A stretch of 64,000 nt of DNA, taken from contig JAHFQV010000004.1 in assembly GCA_023259175.1 (NCBI GenBank), positions 1 to 64,000 of the forward strand. Direction: 5' to 3'. The notes beneath the pieces are model-generated. The model was not told the DNA's origin and did no database searches. It was given only the letters and a program-made list of their open reading frames with translations. Origin of the DNA: Oxalobacteraceae bacterium. GTDB lineage: Bacteria; Pseudomonadota; Gammaproteobacteria; Burkholderiales; Burkholderiaceae_D. Shown here piece after piece: positions 26,646-36,033 of this stretch; position 1 is the stretch's first letter, and each line of letters begins with the position of its first letter. Both the position numbers and the translations under genes were made by a program.

Positions 26646-27866
26646 GTGCCAGCATTTCGATATGAAGCCATAGACGCACAAGGCGCTAGCAAAAAAGGCG
26701 TAGTCACCGCCGATAGTGCGCGCGCTGCTCGCTCTGACTTGCGTAGTCAGAACCTGGCACCGGTGACTGTCGAGCAAATTGCCAATCAAACTGGCGCTGC
26801 CGCGCGTAAGAGTGGCGGATTTTTTAGTGAGCATCTGACTAATGTCGAGCTCGCCCTCTTTACCCGCCAATTGTCCAGCTTGCTGGAAGCGGGACTGCCG
26901 CTGGAACAAGCGTTTTCTGCCTTGCTGGAACAGTCGGAGCGCGTTTATATTCGTGATTTGATCGCATCGATACGGTCTGAAATTTTAGCCGGTGCGGCCT
27001 TATCGGATGCCTTAAAACAGCACCCGACGGATTTTGCAGATATTTATTGTGCGCTGGTCGCTTCTGGCGAGCAAATTGGTCAATTGTCGCGGGTACTTTC
27101 GCGTTTGGCCGACTATATTGAGCGACGTAATGCCTTGGTACAAAAGGTGAAGCTTGCGTTTACTTACCCTGCCATTGTGACCGTAGTCGCGTTTGCGATT
27201 GTGATTTTTTTGTTGACCTATGTGGTGCCGCAAATTGTGTCGGTGTTTGCCAATACCAAACAGAAATTGCCGGTGTTGACCTTGATGATGTTGGCATTGT
27301 CTGAATTTGTGCGTAGTAGCGGTTGGATAGTGGCGGTCGTCGTTGGCTTTCTAATCGCAGCGGCGCGTAAGGCGCTAAAAGAACCGAATATAAAAATGCG
27401 CTGGCATACTTGGCTCTTGAGCGCGCCCTTGTATGGAAAATTTGAACGCAGCTTAAATACCGCGCGATTTTCTAGCACGCTTTCGATCACGACAGGTTCT
27501 GGTGTTCCTATTCTCAAAGCTTTGCAAACGAGCCGTGAGACTTTATCGAATGTCGCAATGCGTGCACAAGTTGAGGAAGCGGCCAATAGCGTGCGCGAAG
27601 GTGTGGGCTTGGCACGGGCACTCTCAGCGCATAAGCATTTCCCACCGATGCTCATTCACATGATACGAGCCGGTGAAGTGACGGGTGAGTTGCCGGCGAT
27701 GTTAGAGCGTGCATCCGCGGCGCAAGAGCAAGATTTAGAAAGACGTGCGCTGACCATGGCGGGATTGCTAGAGCCAGTGCTGATTTTGGCGATGGGTGTG
27801 GTCGTGTTATTGATCGTGTTGGCCGTATTGATGCCGATTATTGAGATCAATCAGTTAGTGCGTTGA
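26646..27866 (+). CDS. gspF: Type II secretion inner-membrane platform protein GspF
   Basis: The polytopic platform protein at the base of the pseudopilus. The 406-residue protein has the N-terminal MPAFRYEAIDAQGASKKGVV, two homologous GspF domains (LALFTRQLSSLLEAGLPLEQAF and ARFSSTLSITTGSGVPILKAL) and three membrane helices, the last at the C-terminus (VLILAMGVVVLLIVLAVLMPII). GTG start, 32 bases after gspE. Confidence 0.97.
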   Translation: MPAFRYEAIDAQGASKKGVVTADSARAARSDLRSQNLAPVTVEQIANQTGAAARKSGGFFSEHLTNVELALFTRQLSSLLEAGLPLEQAFSALLEQSERVYIRDLIASIRSEILAGAALSDALKQHPTDFADIYCALVASGEQIGQLSRVLSRLADYIERRNALVQKVKLAFTYPAIVTVVAFAIVIFLLTYVVPQIVSVFANTKQKLPVLTLMMLALSEFVRSSGWIVAVVVGFLIAAARKALKEPNIKMRWHTWLLSAPLYGKFERSLNTARFSSTLSITTGSGVPILKALQTSRETLSNVAMRAQVEEAANSVREGVGLARALSAHKHFPPMLIHMIRAGEVTGELPAMLERASAAQEQDLERRALTMAGLLEPVLILAMGVVVLLIVLAVLMPIIEINQLVR

Positions 27867-27947
27867 TGTGACTTTGGGTCTGAGTCATGTTCAAAAAGAG
27901 CCCAAAGAATGCCCAAAGTAGATAATTTGCGAATGAGAGTTTAAAGA

Positions 27948-28400
27948 ATGAAACGTCTTCCCCTACTTGTTAATGTGATTTTGTTTGCGGCGCTTTGTAT
28001 GATGCTCACTTACGGCGTGCTGCAAACGATACATCCCAAACTTCGTAATGAAGTCGCGCCGGTTTTTCCAGAGAGTTTTGAGCCAGGTTTAGGGCAATGG
28101 GGCGCTATGTTTGGTCAAGCGGCAATGGTCGATAATGCGCCTAGCAATTACCAATTGAAGGGCGTGATCGTCGCGCCGCGTGCGCAAGAGAGCGTAGCGA
28201 TTATTTTAAACGAAGGTAAGCCAACTTCGGCCGTGAGAATCGGCAAAGAGATCGCCCCCAATGTAATTTTAAAAGAGGTTCATGCCGACCATATTCTGGT
28301 CACCGAAGCTGGCGCTGATCGTCGTATCGATTTACCCGCTTTACCCTTGCTGCCGGGTGTGAATATCGTCACTGCAAATCAAAGTCCAGCTGTGCAGTAA
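27948..28400 (+). CDS. gspC: Type II secretion protein GspC (short form)
   Basis: GspC links the inner-membrane platform to the secretin. This 150-residue form has one N-terminal helix (LVNVILFAALCMMLTYGVL) and the HR domain (YQLKGVIVAPRAQESVAIIL to ILVTEAGADRRIDLPAL), but no C-terminal PDZ or coiled-coil region, a shortened form usual in Burkholderiales. It is the last gene of the locus, 81 bases after gspF, and is followed after 12 bases by the UNG-like gene. Confidence 0.9.
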   Translation: MKRLPLLVNVILFAALCMMLTYGVLQTIHPKLRNEVAPVFPESFEPGLGQWGAMFGQAAMVDNAPSNYQLKGVIVAPRAQESVAIILNEGKPTSAVRIGKEIAPNVILKEVHADHILVTEAGADRRIDLPALPLLPGVNIVTANQSPAVQ

Positions 28401-28412
28401 TCGTTTCATCCG

Positions 28413-29219
28413 ATGGCGATCCCTCAGTATTTTCAGCATGCTTTAGATCGCGCCCACCCCTCTTGGTATGGCGCGATCATGCAAGGCCTAGACGCTATTG
28501 ATGCACAATTTCCAGACTACCTGAGCACACTATCGACGCAGGGATTCTTGCCCACGGAGCAGCGTATATTTGCTGCTTTTTCCGTCCCACTCGATCAGGT
28601 GAAATTCGTGTTAGTTGGGGAGGGACCTTATCCACGCTCGGCGAGTGCGACTGGCTATTGTTTTATGGACGGCGCGGTTGCTTCTTTGTGGTCTGTGGGT
28701 GCAAAAGCGGGCTTAAGCACAGCGGTCAATAAAGCCACATCGCTACGCAATTTTATGAAAATGCTACTCGTTGCGGATCAGCGATTGGATCTGTCAGCTG
28801 ACTATCACCGACAAATTGCAGACATCGCTCACCAGGCGATGGCATGCAACTCCAATGCGATCATTACCCTAGCGCAGTTACAAGAGAACTTTTTAAGTCA
28901 TGGTTTCTTAATGCTCAATGCCGCGCTCGTTTTTAGGGAAAGCTGCAAACCGGCGCTCGAAGTGCGCTTTTGGGCTCCTTTTTTAGCCTGCATACTTCAC
29001 GCATTAACTTACAATCAAGCGCAGGCGGCGCAGCCTCGCACCTTGATTTTGTGGGGGCGATTAGCGGACCAATTGCGCAAAACAATTCCCTTGTCTGGCT
29101 TTAAATTAGCTTGTAGTGAGCATCCTTACAATTTAAGCTTTATTCAAAATCAAAGTATGCAAACGCTTTTTGTTTCATTGAATCTTCTAAAAAAGACTGA
29201 TAAGCTGATTGTTGAGTAG
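28413..29219 (+). CDS. Uracil-DNA glycosylase-like protein lacking the catalytic Asp
   Basis: A 268-residue protein with the sequence skeleton of family 1 uracil-DNA glycosylase: VKFVLVGEGPYPRSASATGY aligns with VVILGQDPYHGPGQAHGL, GFLMLNAALVF with VLLLNTVLTV, LILWGRLA with LLWGSHA, and SEHPYNLS with APHPSPLS. The catalytic Asp of GQDPYH is Gly71 here and the following His is Pro74, while the leucine-loop His (His237) is kept. It is therefore probably inactive as a classic UNG, or acts differently. It starts 12 bases after gspC and may be transcribed with the secretion operon. Homology is judged by eye. Confidence 0.7.
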   Translation: MAIPQYFQHALDRAHPSWYGAIMQGLDAIDAQFPDYLSTLSTQGFLPTEQRIFAAFSVPLDQVKFVLVGEGPYPRSASATGYCFMDGAVASLWSVGAKAGLSTAVNKATSLRNFMKMLLVADQRLDLSADYHRQIADIAHQAMACNSNAIITLAQLQENFLSHGFLMLNAALVFRESCKPALEVRFWAPFLACILHALTYNQAQAAQPRTLILWGRLADQLRKTIPLSGFKLACSEHPYNLSFIQNQSMQTLFVSLNLLKKTDKLIVE

Positions 29220-29282
29220 ACGAGTGTTTCGAATGTTGAACTAAGTTAAGCAGGTTCAATCACGTGAGGAAGCTTGGATCCC

Positions 29283-30539
29283 ATGCTGAGAAAAATAACG
29301 TTGACGCAATTGCGTAAAGGGATGTTTATCCATGAATTGGAAATCTCATGGATTAGTTCCCCTTTTTGGCAAAAATCCTTTTTGGTCGATAGTGATGACG
29401 TACTCTGTAAGGTGCAAGAGACAGGTGTAAAGGATTTGCTGATCGACACCGATAAAGGGGGCGATATTCCCGCTATTCGCGATACAAGTGCAGGGTTAGA
29501 TGCAAATTCAAAGCCAGAACTCCAAGATGCACTGGAAGAACCATCCCTCAGTAGTTTGGATGCCATTGTGAGAGTTTCCTTTGATGCCGAGATCGGGATC
29601 GCCGCGAAAATCGTTGATAAATCCAAAGAGGCGGTTTGCTCCATGTTCAACGAAGCCAGGATGGGCAAGGCGATCGAGGCTGAACAAGCAATGACACTGG
29701 TGGAAGACATCGCACAATCCGTGATGCGCAATCCAGGCGCATTGATCGGATTAGCACGTTTAAAGACCAGTGATGATTACACCTACATGCATTCGGTCGC
29801 GGTCTGTGCTTTGATGATTGCCTTGGCTCGGCAACTCGGCTTAGATGATGATATGACCCGCGAGGCCGGCTTGGCTGGATTGCTGCACGACATAGGGAAA
29901 ATGGCGATAGAGCCCGGCATTCTCAATAAGCCAGGTAAGCTGAGCGATACGGAATTTAATGAAGTTAAACGACATCCTGAAGAGGGTCATAAAATCTTAT
30001 TGGAGGCGAAGACGATTAGCGAAGCGGCGCTGGATGTCTGCTTGCATCACCATGAGAAAGTCGATGGTAGTGGCTATCCTCATGGGTTAAAAGGAGAGGC
30101 GATTAGTCTATTTGCGAAAATGGGTGCGGTCTGTGATGTGTACGATGCGATTACTTCCAATCGTCCTTACAAAGTTGGTTGGTGTCCGGCCGAATCTTTG
30201 CGACGCATGTCAGAATGGAGCAAAGGACATTTTGACGATTTAATTTTTCAAGCTTTCGTCAAAAGCATAGGAATTTATCCGGTAGGAACACTGGTTAAGT
30301 TGCATTCAGGACGATTGGGCGTGGTGATCGAACAGCAAGTTGGCAAGTCCCTGTTGCTGCCCAAAGTCAGGGTGTTTTTCTCTACGAAATCGAAAGTTTA
30401 TATTCCCCCCTTACTGTTAGACTTGAGTAGTCCTGCCAGCAATGACAAAATTGTTTCGCGTGAAGATGCAGCCACTTGGGGATTAAAGGATATCGATCAT
30501 TATTGGCTGGGCGATAGTTTTGCGAGCGCGACACACTAA
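29283..30539 (+). CDS. HD-GYP domain c-di-GMP phosphodiesterase with DUF3391
   Basis: A 418-residue cytoplasmic protein. The N-terminal DUF3391 domain (MLRKITLTQLRKGMFIHELE to about 130) is common in proteobacterial HD-GYP proteins. The HD-GYP domain carries LLHDIGKMAIEPGILNKPGK (near residue 200) and HHHEKVDGSGYPHGLKG, so both the HD and GYP motifs are intact and c-di-GMP hydrolysis is likely. ATG 29283 lies 12 bases after GAGGA; the track start is a TTG at 29274. Transcribed alone or after the UNG-like gene. The PilZ protein at 48978 is another c-di-GMP element in this window. Confidence 0.92.
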   Translation: MLRKITLTQLRKGMFIHELEISWISSPFWQKSFLVDSDDVLCKVQETGVKDLLIDTDKGGDIPAIRDTSAGLDANSKPELQDALEEPSLSSLDAIVRVSFDAEIGIAAKIVDKSKEAVCSMFNEARMGKAIEAEQAMTLVEDIAQSVMRNPGALIGLARLKTSDDYTYMHSVAVCALMIALARQLGLDDDMTREAGLAGLLHDIGKMAIEPGILNKPGKLSDTEFNEVKRHPEEGHKILLEAKTISEAALDVCLHHHEKVDGSGYPHGLKGEAISLFAKMGAVCDVYDAITSNRPYKVGWCPAESLRRMSEWSKGHFDDLIFQAFVKSIGIYPVGTLVKLHSGRLGVVIEQQVGKSLLLPKVRVFFSTKSKVYIPPLLLDLSSPASNDKIVSREDAATWGLKDIDHYWLGDSFASATH

Positions 30540-30616
30540 ATCACGATTTACGTGAAATCATAAAATAGCACCCTCAATTCGCGCATTCACAGCGCTCAAT
30601 TTTTAATAATTTTCTT

Positions 30617-30740
30617 CCAAAATCGCCGATTTTGTGACGAACCCAGAGGGAAATCCCATTTTTTCCTTGATCAAGCTCGCAAAATCAGCTTCCAAAAAAA
30701 TGGGGTTTCGCGCTTATCGAATAGATACGCGCTTCCCTAG
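30617..30740. repeat. Palindromic repeat, CTAGGGAAGC family, copy C
   Basis: This 124-bp segment matches the reverse complement of 37404-37528 at about 90 percent by eye, including CCAAAATCGCCGATTTTGTG, AAATCCCATTTTTTCCTTGA and ATGGGGTTTCGCGCTTATCG. It ends with the family terminus GCGCTTCCCTAG. It ends 21 bases before surE, so any surE promoter lies inside or just past it. Only one palindromic end is present. Confidence 0.8.
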
Positions 30741-30761
30741 CCCTTCGGGTAAAATATCGAC

Positions 30762-31499
30762 ATGAAAATCCTACTGAGTAACGATGATGGCTATCTGGCT
30801 CCAGGCCTAATTGCTTTGGCGCGGGCTTTACAAGCATTTGCTGAAGTGACGGTGGTCGCGCCAGACACCAATCGCTCAGGCGCATCGAATGCGCTAACCC
30901 TCGATCGACCATTGCGACTGGAACAGGCCGACAATGGTTTTTACTACGTCAATGGAACGCCTTCCGATTGCATACACATTGCGTTGACTGCCTTAATGTC
31001 CAGCCCACCTGATCTAATCGTATCGGGTCTTAATCAAGGCCAGAATATGGGCGATGATACCCTCTATTCCGGCACAGTCGCCGCTGCGACAGAGGGATAT
31101 TTGTTTGGGATTCCAGCGATTGCGTTTTCGCAGGTCGATAAGGGGTGGACGTTTTTAGAAGACGCAGTGCAAGCGGCCGTCGCTTTGATACGCTGTGAAT
31201 TCCCCTCATTGCCGCGTCCGTTTTTGCTGAATGTAAATATCCCTAATTGCGCTTATGCACAGTTAAAAGGGCATCGTGTTGTGCGTTTAGGTAAGCGGCA
31301 TATGTCTGAGCCCGTGATCAAAGCCTTCGACCCAAGTGGTCGTGCAGTTTATTGGATAGGCCCTGCGGGGAGTGCAAAAGATGCTAGTGAAGGCACCGAT
31401 TTTCATGCAGTTGCGCAGGGTTATATCGCGATTACGCCGCTACAAGTTGACTTAAGTAATGTGCCGCAACTAAGTGCTTTGGCGGCGGATTTGGCATGA
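30762..31499 (+). CDS. surE: 5'/3'-nucleotidase SurE
   Basis: SurE is a metal-dependent nucleotidase and polyphosphatase linked to stationary-phase survival. 245 residues; the metal-binding [16 protein letters not shown] and [12 protein letters not shown] motifs, then [11 protein letters not shown] and [19 protein letters not shown], are intact. It overlaps pcm as ATGA, the first step of the conserved surE-pcm-nlpD-rpoS order. Confidence 0.96.
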   Translation: MKILLSNDDGYLAPGLIALARALQAFAEVTVVAPDTNRSGASNALTLDRPLRLEQADNGFYYVNGTPSDCIHIALTALMSSPPDLIVSGLNQGQNMGDDTLYSGTVAAATEGYLFGIPAIAFSQVDKGWTFLEDAVQAAVALIRCEFPSLPRPFLLNVNIPNCAYAQLKGHRVVRLGKRHMSEPVIKAFDPSGRAVYWIGPAGSAKDASEGTDFHAVAQGYIAITPLQVDLSNVPQLSALAADLA

Positions 31500-32356
31500 G
31501 TGAAAAGCGCTTTCCTTTGCCGCTTTCAGCGGTCGTCGATCAAGGCGATGCCTCCCGCCGACTTGGTTCGGCACGCCCGCAAACGGCGATGAAAAATGTC
31601 GCGGATCAGCATAAAATCTCGCAAGAAAAGCGCATGCCTTTGCGACCATCAGCACCAGTGAAGTCCGCTTTGCCTTCCGCCGAAAGCAAAAAAAATCCGC
31701 AGCACATACCGCAATCGGAAGCGCTAGTGTCAGATAAAATTCGGCAAGCGATGGTCAAGCGAATCGCGGCCGCAGGTGTGGTTGATGTGCAGGTGTTGGC
31801 GGCGATGGAAAATATTCCTCGCCATTTATTTGTTGAGTCAGGATTGGCGAGTCAGGCTTATATAGATGCGTCTTTACCGATTGGTTACCATCAGACGATC
31901 TCACAGCCTTATATTGTGGCGCGCATGATAGAAGTTTTGCGCGACGGTCAAAATCTCAGTCGTGTGTTGGAGATTGGTACTGGGTGTGGGTATCAAGCCG
32001 CCGTTCTGTCGGAACTGGCCGGTGAAGTGTTTTCGATTGAACGCATCCAAGCTTTGCATACGCTAGCGAAAAATAATTTGCGATCCTTGCGTATCGCTAA
32101 TTTACGTCTTCATTACGGTGACGGAATGTTAGGTTTGCCCCAAGTAGCCCCGTTTGACGGTATTATTCTGGCCGCGGCAGGTTTGGAAATCCCCGATGCC
32201 TTACTGCAGCAGATGGCCGTCGGAGGACGTCTAGTTGCTCCGGTTGGTGCGCGCCAGCAGGTCTTGCAAGTGATCGTCAGGCGTACCCAGAGTCAATGGG
32301 AGAGCCGCATCTTGGAGCGCTGCCATTTTGTGCCTTTGCATCAAGGCGTTATTTAA
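31496..32356 (+). CDS. pcm: Protein-L-isoaspartate O-methyltransferase
   Basis: Pcm methylates isoaspartyl residues in aged proteins, using SAM, to start their repair. 286 residues, with an unstructured basic N-terminal extension of about 75 residues before the catalytic domain ([17 protein letters not shown] onwards). Motifs seen: [20 protein letters not shown] and the SAM-binding [22 protein letters not shown] overlap with surE. Confidence 0.95.
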   Translation: MSEKRFPLPLSAVVDQGDASRRLGSARPQTAMKNVADQHKISQEKRMPLRPSAPVKSALPSAESKKNPQHIPQSEALVSDKIRQAMVKRIAAAGVVDVQVLAAMENIPRHLFVESGLASQAYIDASLPIGYHQTISQPYIVARMIEVLRDGQNLSRVLEIGTGCGYQAAVLSELAGEVFSIERIQALHTLAKNNLRSLRIANLRLHYGDGMLGLPQVAPFDGIILAAAGLEIPDALLQQMAVGGRLVAPVGARQQVLQVIVRRTQSQWESRILERCHFVPLHQGVI

Positions 32357-32398
32357 CGAGTCTGACCTTTTAGTCGCAATGAACCTCAGAGAACATCA

Positions 32399-33325
32399 AT
32401 GAAAATACAAGTAAGACAGCTCATTTTAATCGTAGGCCTTTGCATACTTGCCGCGTGCTCCAGTGTCCCCAATCGCGCCCCAGTGATCGAGCGAGTACTT
32501 GAGCCGGCAGCGAATCCCACTGAACCTGTGAGCGTAGAAGTACCCAGTGCAAAACCGAATGCAGAGCCGCGTCCGACTTATACCGTGAAGCGCGGAGATA
32601 CGCTGTTGAAAATCGCCTTGGATTACGGTCAGAGTTATCTCGATTTAGTAAAGTGGAATAGTCTCAAGAATCCAGATGATATTAAAGTTGATCAAGTCTT
32701 GTTTGTCGCCGGACCTGATGGTTTTAGTGGTGCAAAAACTTCAGCTGTAACAGGGCAAACGGGCGTGGAAGTTCGCAACTTGACTCCAATTAATCCCGCG
32801 ACCAATAAGTCCTCACCTAAGGGCGATAAGCGGGTCTATTCGGAAGCAAATCTTGCTGAGTTGCAAAAACAAGACAGTGCATTTGCACCATTGCCCAGCG
32901 TTAAACCGGAGTCATCCGCCAGCAAGCCAGCAGACAAATCGTCCGCACCTAGTCTGGAACAGATAGAGTGGATGTGGCCCACCGACGGTAAAATAATCAC
33001 CACTTTCGACGAGCTGAAAACTAAAGGTATTGATATTGCGGGTAAATCGGGGCAAGATGTAGTTGCTGTTGCCGCTGGTAAAGTAATTTATGTGGGTAAT
33101 GCGATGCATGGTTACGGCAATATCTTGATCGTTAAGCATGCGAATAATTTTTTGTCTGCCTATGGACACAATAAAGTCAATCTTGCGAAGGAAGGGCAAG
33201 CCGTCGCAAAAGGGCAAAAAATTGCTGAAATGGGCAATACCGAAAGCGATGTAGTTAAATTGCATCTTGAGATCCGGCAGCTGGGAAAACCCGTTGACCC
33301 AATAAAAATTTTACCGAGTCGTTAA
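32399..33325 (+). CDS. nlpD: NlpD-like LysM/M23 lipoprotein
   Basis: A 308-residue outer-membrane lipoprotein: signal peptide with lipobox LAACSS (Cys20), a LysM domain (YTVKRGDTLLKIALDYGQSY) for peptidoglycan binding, a linker, and a C-terminal LytM/M23 domain (GIDIAGKSGQDVVAVAAGKV to LHLEIRQLGKPVDPIKILP). The metal-binding His of active M23 peptidases is replaced, as in E. coli NlpD, so it should activate an amidase rather than cut peptidoglycan. In enterobacteria the rpoS promoter lies within nlpD; the same is possible here. Confidence 0.93.
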   Translation: MKIQVRQLILIVGLCILAACSSVPNRAPVIERVLEPAANPTEPVSVEVPSAKPNAEPRPTYTVKRGDTLLKIALDYGQSYLDLVKWNSLKNPDDIKVDQVLFVAGPDGFSGAKTSAVTGQTGVEVRNLTPINPATNKSSPKGDKRVYSEANLAELQKQDSAFAPLPSVKPESSASKPADKSSAPSLEQIEWMWPTDGKIITTFDELKTKGIDIAGKSGQDVVAVAAGKVIYVGNAMHGYGNILIVKHANNFLSAYGHNKVNLAKEGQAVAKGQKIAEMGNTESDVVKLHLEIRQLGKPVDPIKILPSR

Positions 33326-33425
33326 AGCCGAATCAATTTCTGTCCGTAAATAGTTTAGGTGGCGATCTGAGCTTTAGGTAATGACAGATCGCCTTTCATT
33401 GAATAAACTGATTGGCGTACTTATC

Positions 33426-34478
33426 ATGGCCAAAAATTCTAAACTTGAAGTGCAGGATCACGCATTAGCAGTCGCAGAATTAGAACATGTGAGTCACGAA
33501 GATGAAGCCGAACGTGACGAAATTTCATTCCTTGATTCGGGTGAAAGCGGCGACAGTAGCGATGGCCCCGAACGCGCAGAAGAAGTCCCCAGTGTCGCGA
33601 TTGCGCCAATAGACGAAATTAAAACGATATTGGCCGCCGAGTTATCGACCGACACCACCCAGCACTACCTCAATCAAATTGGCACACGTCCTTTGTTTTG
33701 CGCGGCAGAAGAATTGCATTATGCGACCTTAGCCAAGCAAGGCGATTTCGCGTCGCGGCAAAAGATGATCGAGCACAATCTGCGTTTGGTCGTTTCTATC
33801 GCCAAACACTACATTAATCGCGGCGTGGCTTTGCTCGATATGATAGAAGAAGGCAATCTTGGGTTGATGCACGCAATCGATAAATTTGAACCTGAGCGTG
33901 GATTTCGTTTTTCGACCTATGCCACTTGGTGGATTAGACAAAGCATAGAACGCGCAATCATGAACCAAGCACGCACGATACGCCTGCCTGTGCATGTGGT
34001 TCGCGAGCTCAATCAGATACTACGCGCCAAATATCACCTAGAGGCACAGCAGCGCGATGGTAAAGATGCGGCGATTGATGATATCGCCCACTTACTCAGT
34101 CGCCCTCTGGATGAGGTGCAGGACATCCTAGCACTGTCTGAGCATGCGATGTCGCTCGATACCCCGCTTGATAGCGATCCGCAAACCAGTTTGTTAGACA
34201 TGTTGCCGGGCGATAGCGAACATGCGCCTGATATGCAAGCCGAACATCATGAAGTTACGGTGCTAGTGCGTGATTGGCTTTCCAAACTGCCTGATAAACA
34301 ACGCATCGTGATTATGCGTCGTTTCGGTCTTGATAATGATGATCCTGTGACCTTGGAAACCTTGGCCGACGAAATGGGCATTACCCGCGAACGTGTTCGG
34401 CAAATTCAACAAGAAGCCTTGGTCAAACTCAAACGCACCTTTGCCTCACGCGGAGTAGGGCGTGATGCCTTGCTCTAG
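33426..34478 (+). CDS. rpoS: RNA polymerase sigma factor RpoS
   Basis: The stationary-phase and general-stress sigma factor. About 350 residues: acidic N-terminus, region 1.2 ([16 protein letters not shown]), region 2 with [20 protein letters not shown] and [20 protein letters not shown], region 3, and region 4 with [25 protein letters not shown]. Identity as RpoS rather than RpoD rests on size and on its place after nlpD. The start is uncertain: ATG 33426 is used because the upstream 15 residues from 33381 are not typical, but ATG 33381 follows AGGTA. Neither has a strong Shine-Dalgarno sequence. Confidence 0.94.
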   Translation: MAKNSKLEVQDHALAVAELEHVSHEDEAERDEISFLDSGESGDSSDGPERAEEVPSVAIAPIDEIKTILAAELSTDTTQHYLNQIGTRPLFCAAEELHYATLAKQGDFASRQKMIEHNLRLVVSIAKHYINRGVALLDMIEEGNLGLMHAIDKFEPERGFRFSTYATWWIRQSIERAIMNQARTIRLPVHVVRELNQILRAKYHLEAQQRDGKDAAIDDIAHLLSRPLDEVQDILALSEHAMSLDTPLDSDPQTSLLDMLPGDSEHAPDMQAEHHEVTVLVRDWLSKLPDKQRIVIMRRFGLDNDDPVTLETLADEMGITRERVRQIQQEALVKLKRTFASRGVGRDALL

Positions 34479-34521
34479 CTTTTGTCTAAGCGTCGTTGTT
34501 TGAGCTTCAAAACGGTATAAT

Positions 34522-34560
34522 CTCGGCTCTCTTAATAATTTCTGAAGGGTGCCGAGTTTT
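34522..34560 (+). terminator. Possible hairpin terminator between rpoS and rlmD
   Basis: CTCGGC and GCCGAG pair around a 23-base loop and are followed by TTTTATCG. TATAAT at 34516 directly upstream could instead be a -10 element for rlmD, which would make this hairpin part of the rlmD leader. The sequence alone does not decide. Confidence 0.35.
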
Positions 34561-34577
34561 ATCGCACCCAATTACCT

Positions 34578-35915
34578 ATGAATACGATCAAAATTCGCTC
34601 GCTAGATATCGACGCGCGTGGTGTTGGCCATCTTGAAAATGAAGATGGCACACCCGGTAAAGTTGTTTTTGTAGAGGGTGCTTTGCCCGGTGAAACTGTC
34701 GGATACAACACCTATCGCAAAAAAACTAGCTGGGAAGCGGCCACGATGGGGGCTTTGGTCAAAGAATCTTCACAACGCACCACACCTAAATGCCCACATT
34801 TTGGCGTCTGTGGCGGATGTTCTATGCAGCATTTGGATGCCAGTGCGCAGGTCGCCATGAAGCAGCGTGTGCTCGAAGATAATCTAGGGCATATCGGTAA
34901 AGTGAAAGCGGAAATGCTGATGCGTCCGATCTACGGGCCGACTTGGGGCTATCGCTATCGCGCTCGTTTGTCGGTGCGTAATGTGCATAAAAAAGGCATC
35001 GTTTTAGTGGGGTTTCACGAAAAAAAATCGCGCTACGTCGCCAATATGGAAACCTGCGAGATTTTGCCTCCGCATGTATCGCAAATGCTGATGCCGCTGC
35101 GGGACTTGATTACCTCGCTGACCATCATCGAAGCCTTGCCGCAAATCGAGCTGGCAATAGGCGAGGGTGTCACCGCCATGGTCTTGCGTATCATGCAGCC
35201 TTTAGGTGAGGGGGACGAGGCAAAATTGCGCGCCTTCGCCGATCAATATCAAGTGCATTGGTGGTTGCAAACCGCTGGTCCAGACAGTGCCGCGCCGTTT
35301 TATCCAGCCGATTCGGCCTTGCATTATTTGCTGCCAGAATTTGGCGTGCGTATGCCGTTTAAACCGACTGATTTCACGCAAGTGAATCATCAGATCAATC
35401 GAGTTCTCGTTGCGCGTGCCTTGCGTTTGCTCGATGTGCAAAAGGATGAACGCATTCTCGATTTATTTTGTGGTCTCGGAAATTTCACCTTGCCAATCGC
35501 CACCCTTGCGCGTGAGGTGGTCGGTATTGAAGGCAGCGCCTCCTTAACCGAGCGCGCCTTGGAAAATGCAAGGGCGAATGGCTTGGCGGCTAAAGTATCC
35601 TTCGCAACACGCAATTTATTCGAAGCTAAAGCCGACGATTTTGTCCAGCTTGCTTATTTTGATCGCTTCCTAATTGATCCTCCTCGTGATGGTGCGATGG
35701 CGGTTTGTCAGGCCTTGATCGACTTAAAAGAAATCGCGCCACACTTGCGCCCGAAGCGTATCGTCTATGTTTCATGTAGTCCATCCACCTTGGCGCGCGA
35801 TGCTGGGATGTTGGTCAATCAGGGCGGGTATGCCTTGTCGAGGGCAGGTGTGGTGAATATGTTTCCACATACTTCCCATGTTGAATCGATGGCGGTGTTT
35901 GATTTAGTAAACTAA
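34578..35915 (+). CDS. rlmD: 23S rRNA (uracil-1939-C5)-methyltransferase RlmD
   Basis: A SAM-dependent rRNA methyltransferase of the TrmA/RlmD family, 445 residues. It has an N-terminal TRAM domain, iron-sulfur cysteines in [15 protein letters not shown], the SAM site [16 protein letters not shown], the catalytic [16 protein letters not shown] and the C-terminal [15 protein letters not shown]. RlmD after rpoS is the usual betaproteobacterial order. Confidence 0.95.
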   Translation: MNTIKIRSLDIDARGVGHLENEDGTPGKVVFVEGALPGETVGYNTYRKKTSWEAATMGALVKESSQRTTPKCPHFGVCGGCSMQHLDASAQVAMKQRVLEDNLGHIGKVKAEMLMRPIYGPTWGYRYRARLSVRNVHKKGIVLVGFHEKKSRYVANMETCEILPPHVSQMLMPLRDLITSLTIIEALPQIELAIGEGVTAMVLRIMQPLGEGDEAKLRAFADQYQVHWWLQTAGPDSAAPFYPADSALHYLLPEFGVRMPFKPTDFTQVNHQINRVLVARALRLLDVQKDERILDLFCGLGNFTLPIATLAREVVGIEGSASLTERALENARANGLAAKVSFATRNLFEAKADDFVQLAYFDRFLIDPPRDGAMAVCQALIDLKEIAPHLRPKRIVYVSCSPSTLARDAGMLVNQGGYALSRAGVVNMFPHTSHVESMAVFDLVN

Positions 35916-35920
35916 AATAA

Positions 35921-36033
35921 TTCCATTGTGGATGTTGTAATTTCAGCATAAAATTCATGTTGCCTCCTTGAAAGTTAATGCTTTTGCGAGGATACTCGAT
36001 TTAAGATCATGAAAAAAAGGTGCCACAATGGAA
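35921..36033. promoter_or_regulatory. Inverted repeat whose right arm covers the ppnN start codon
   Basis: TTCCATTGTGG (35921-35931) and CCACAATGGAA (36023-36033) are perfect 11-bp reverse complements, 91 bases apart. The right arm contains the ppnN ATG and adjoins its AAAAAAAGG ribosome-binding site. In a transcript reading through from rlmD the pairing could hide the start codon. Function is inference. Confidence 0.4.
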
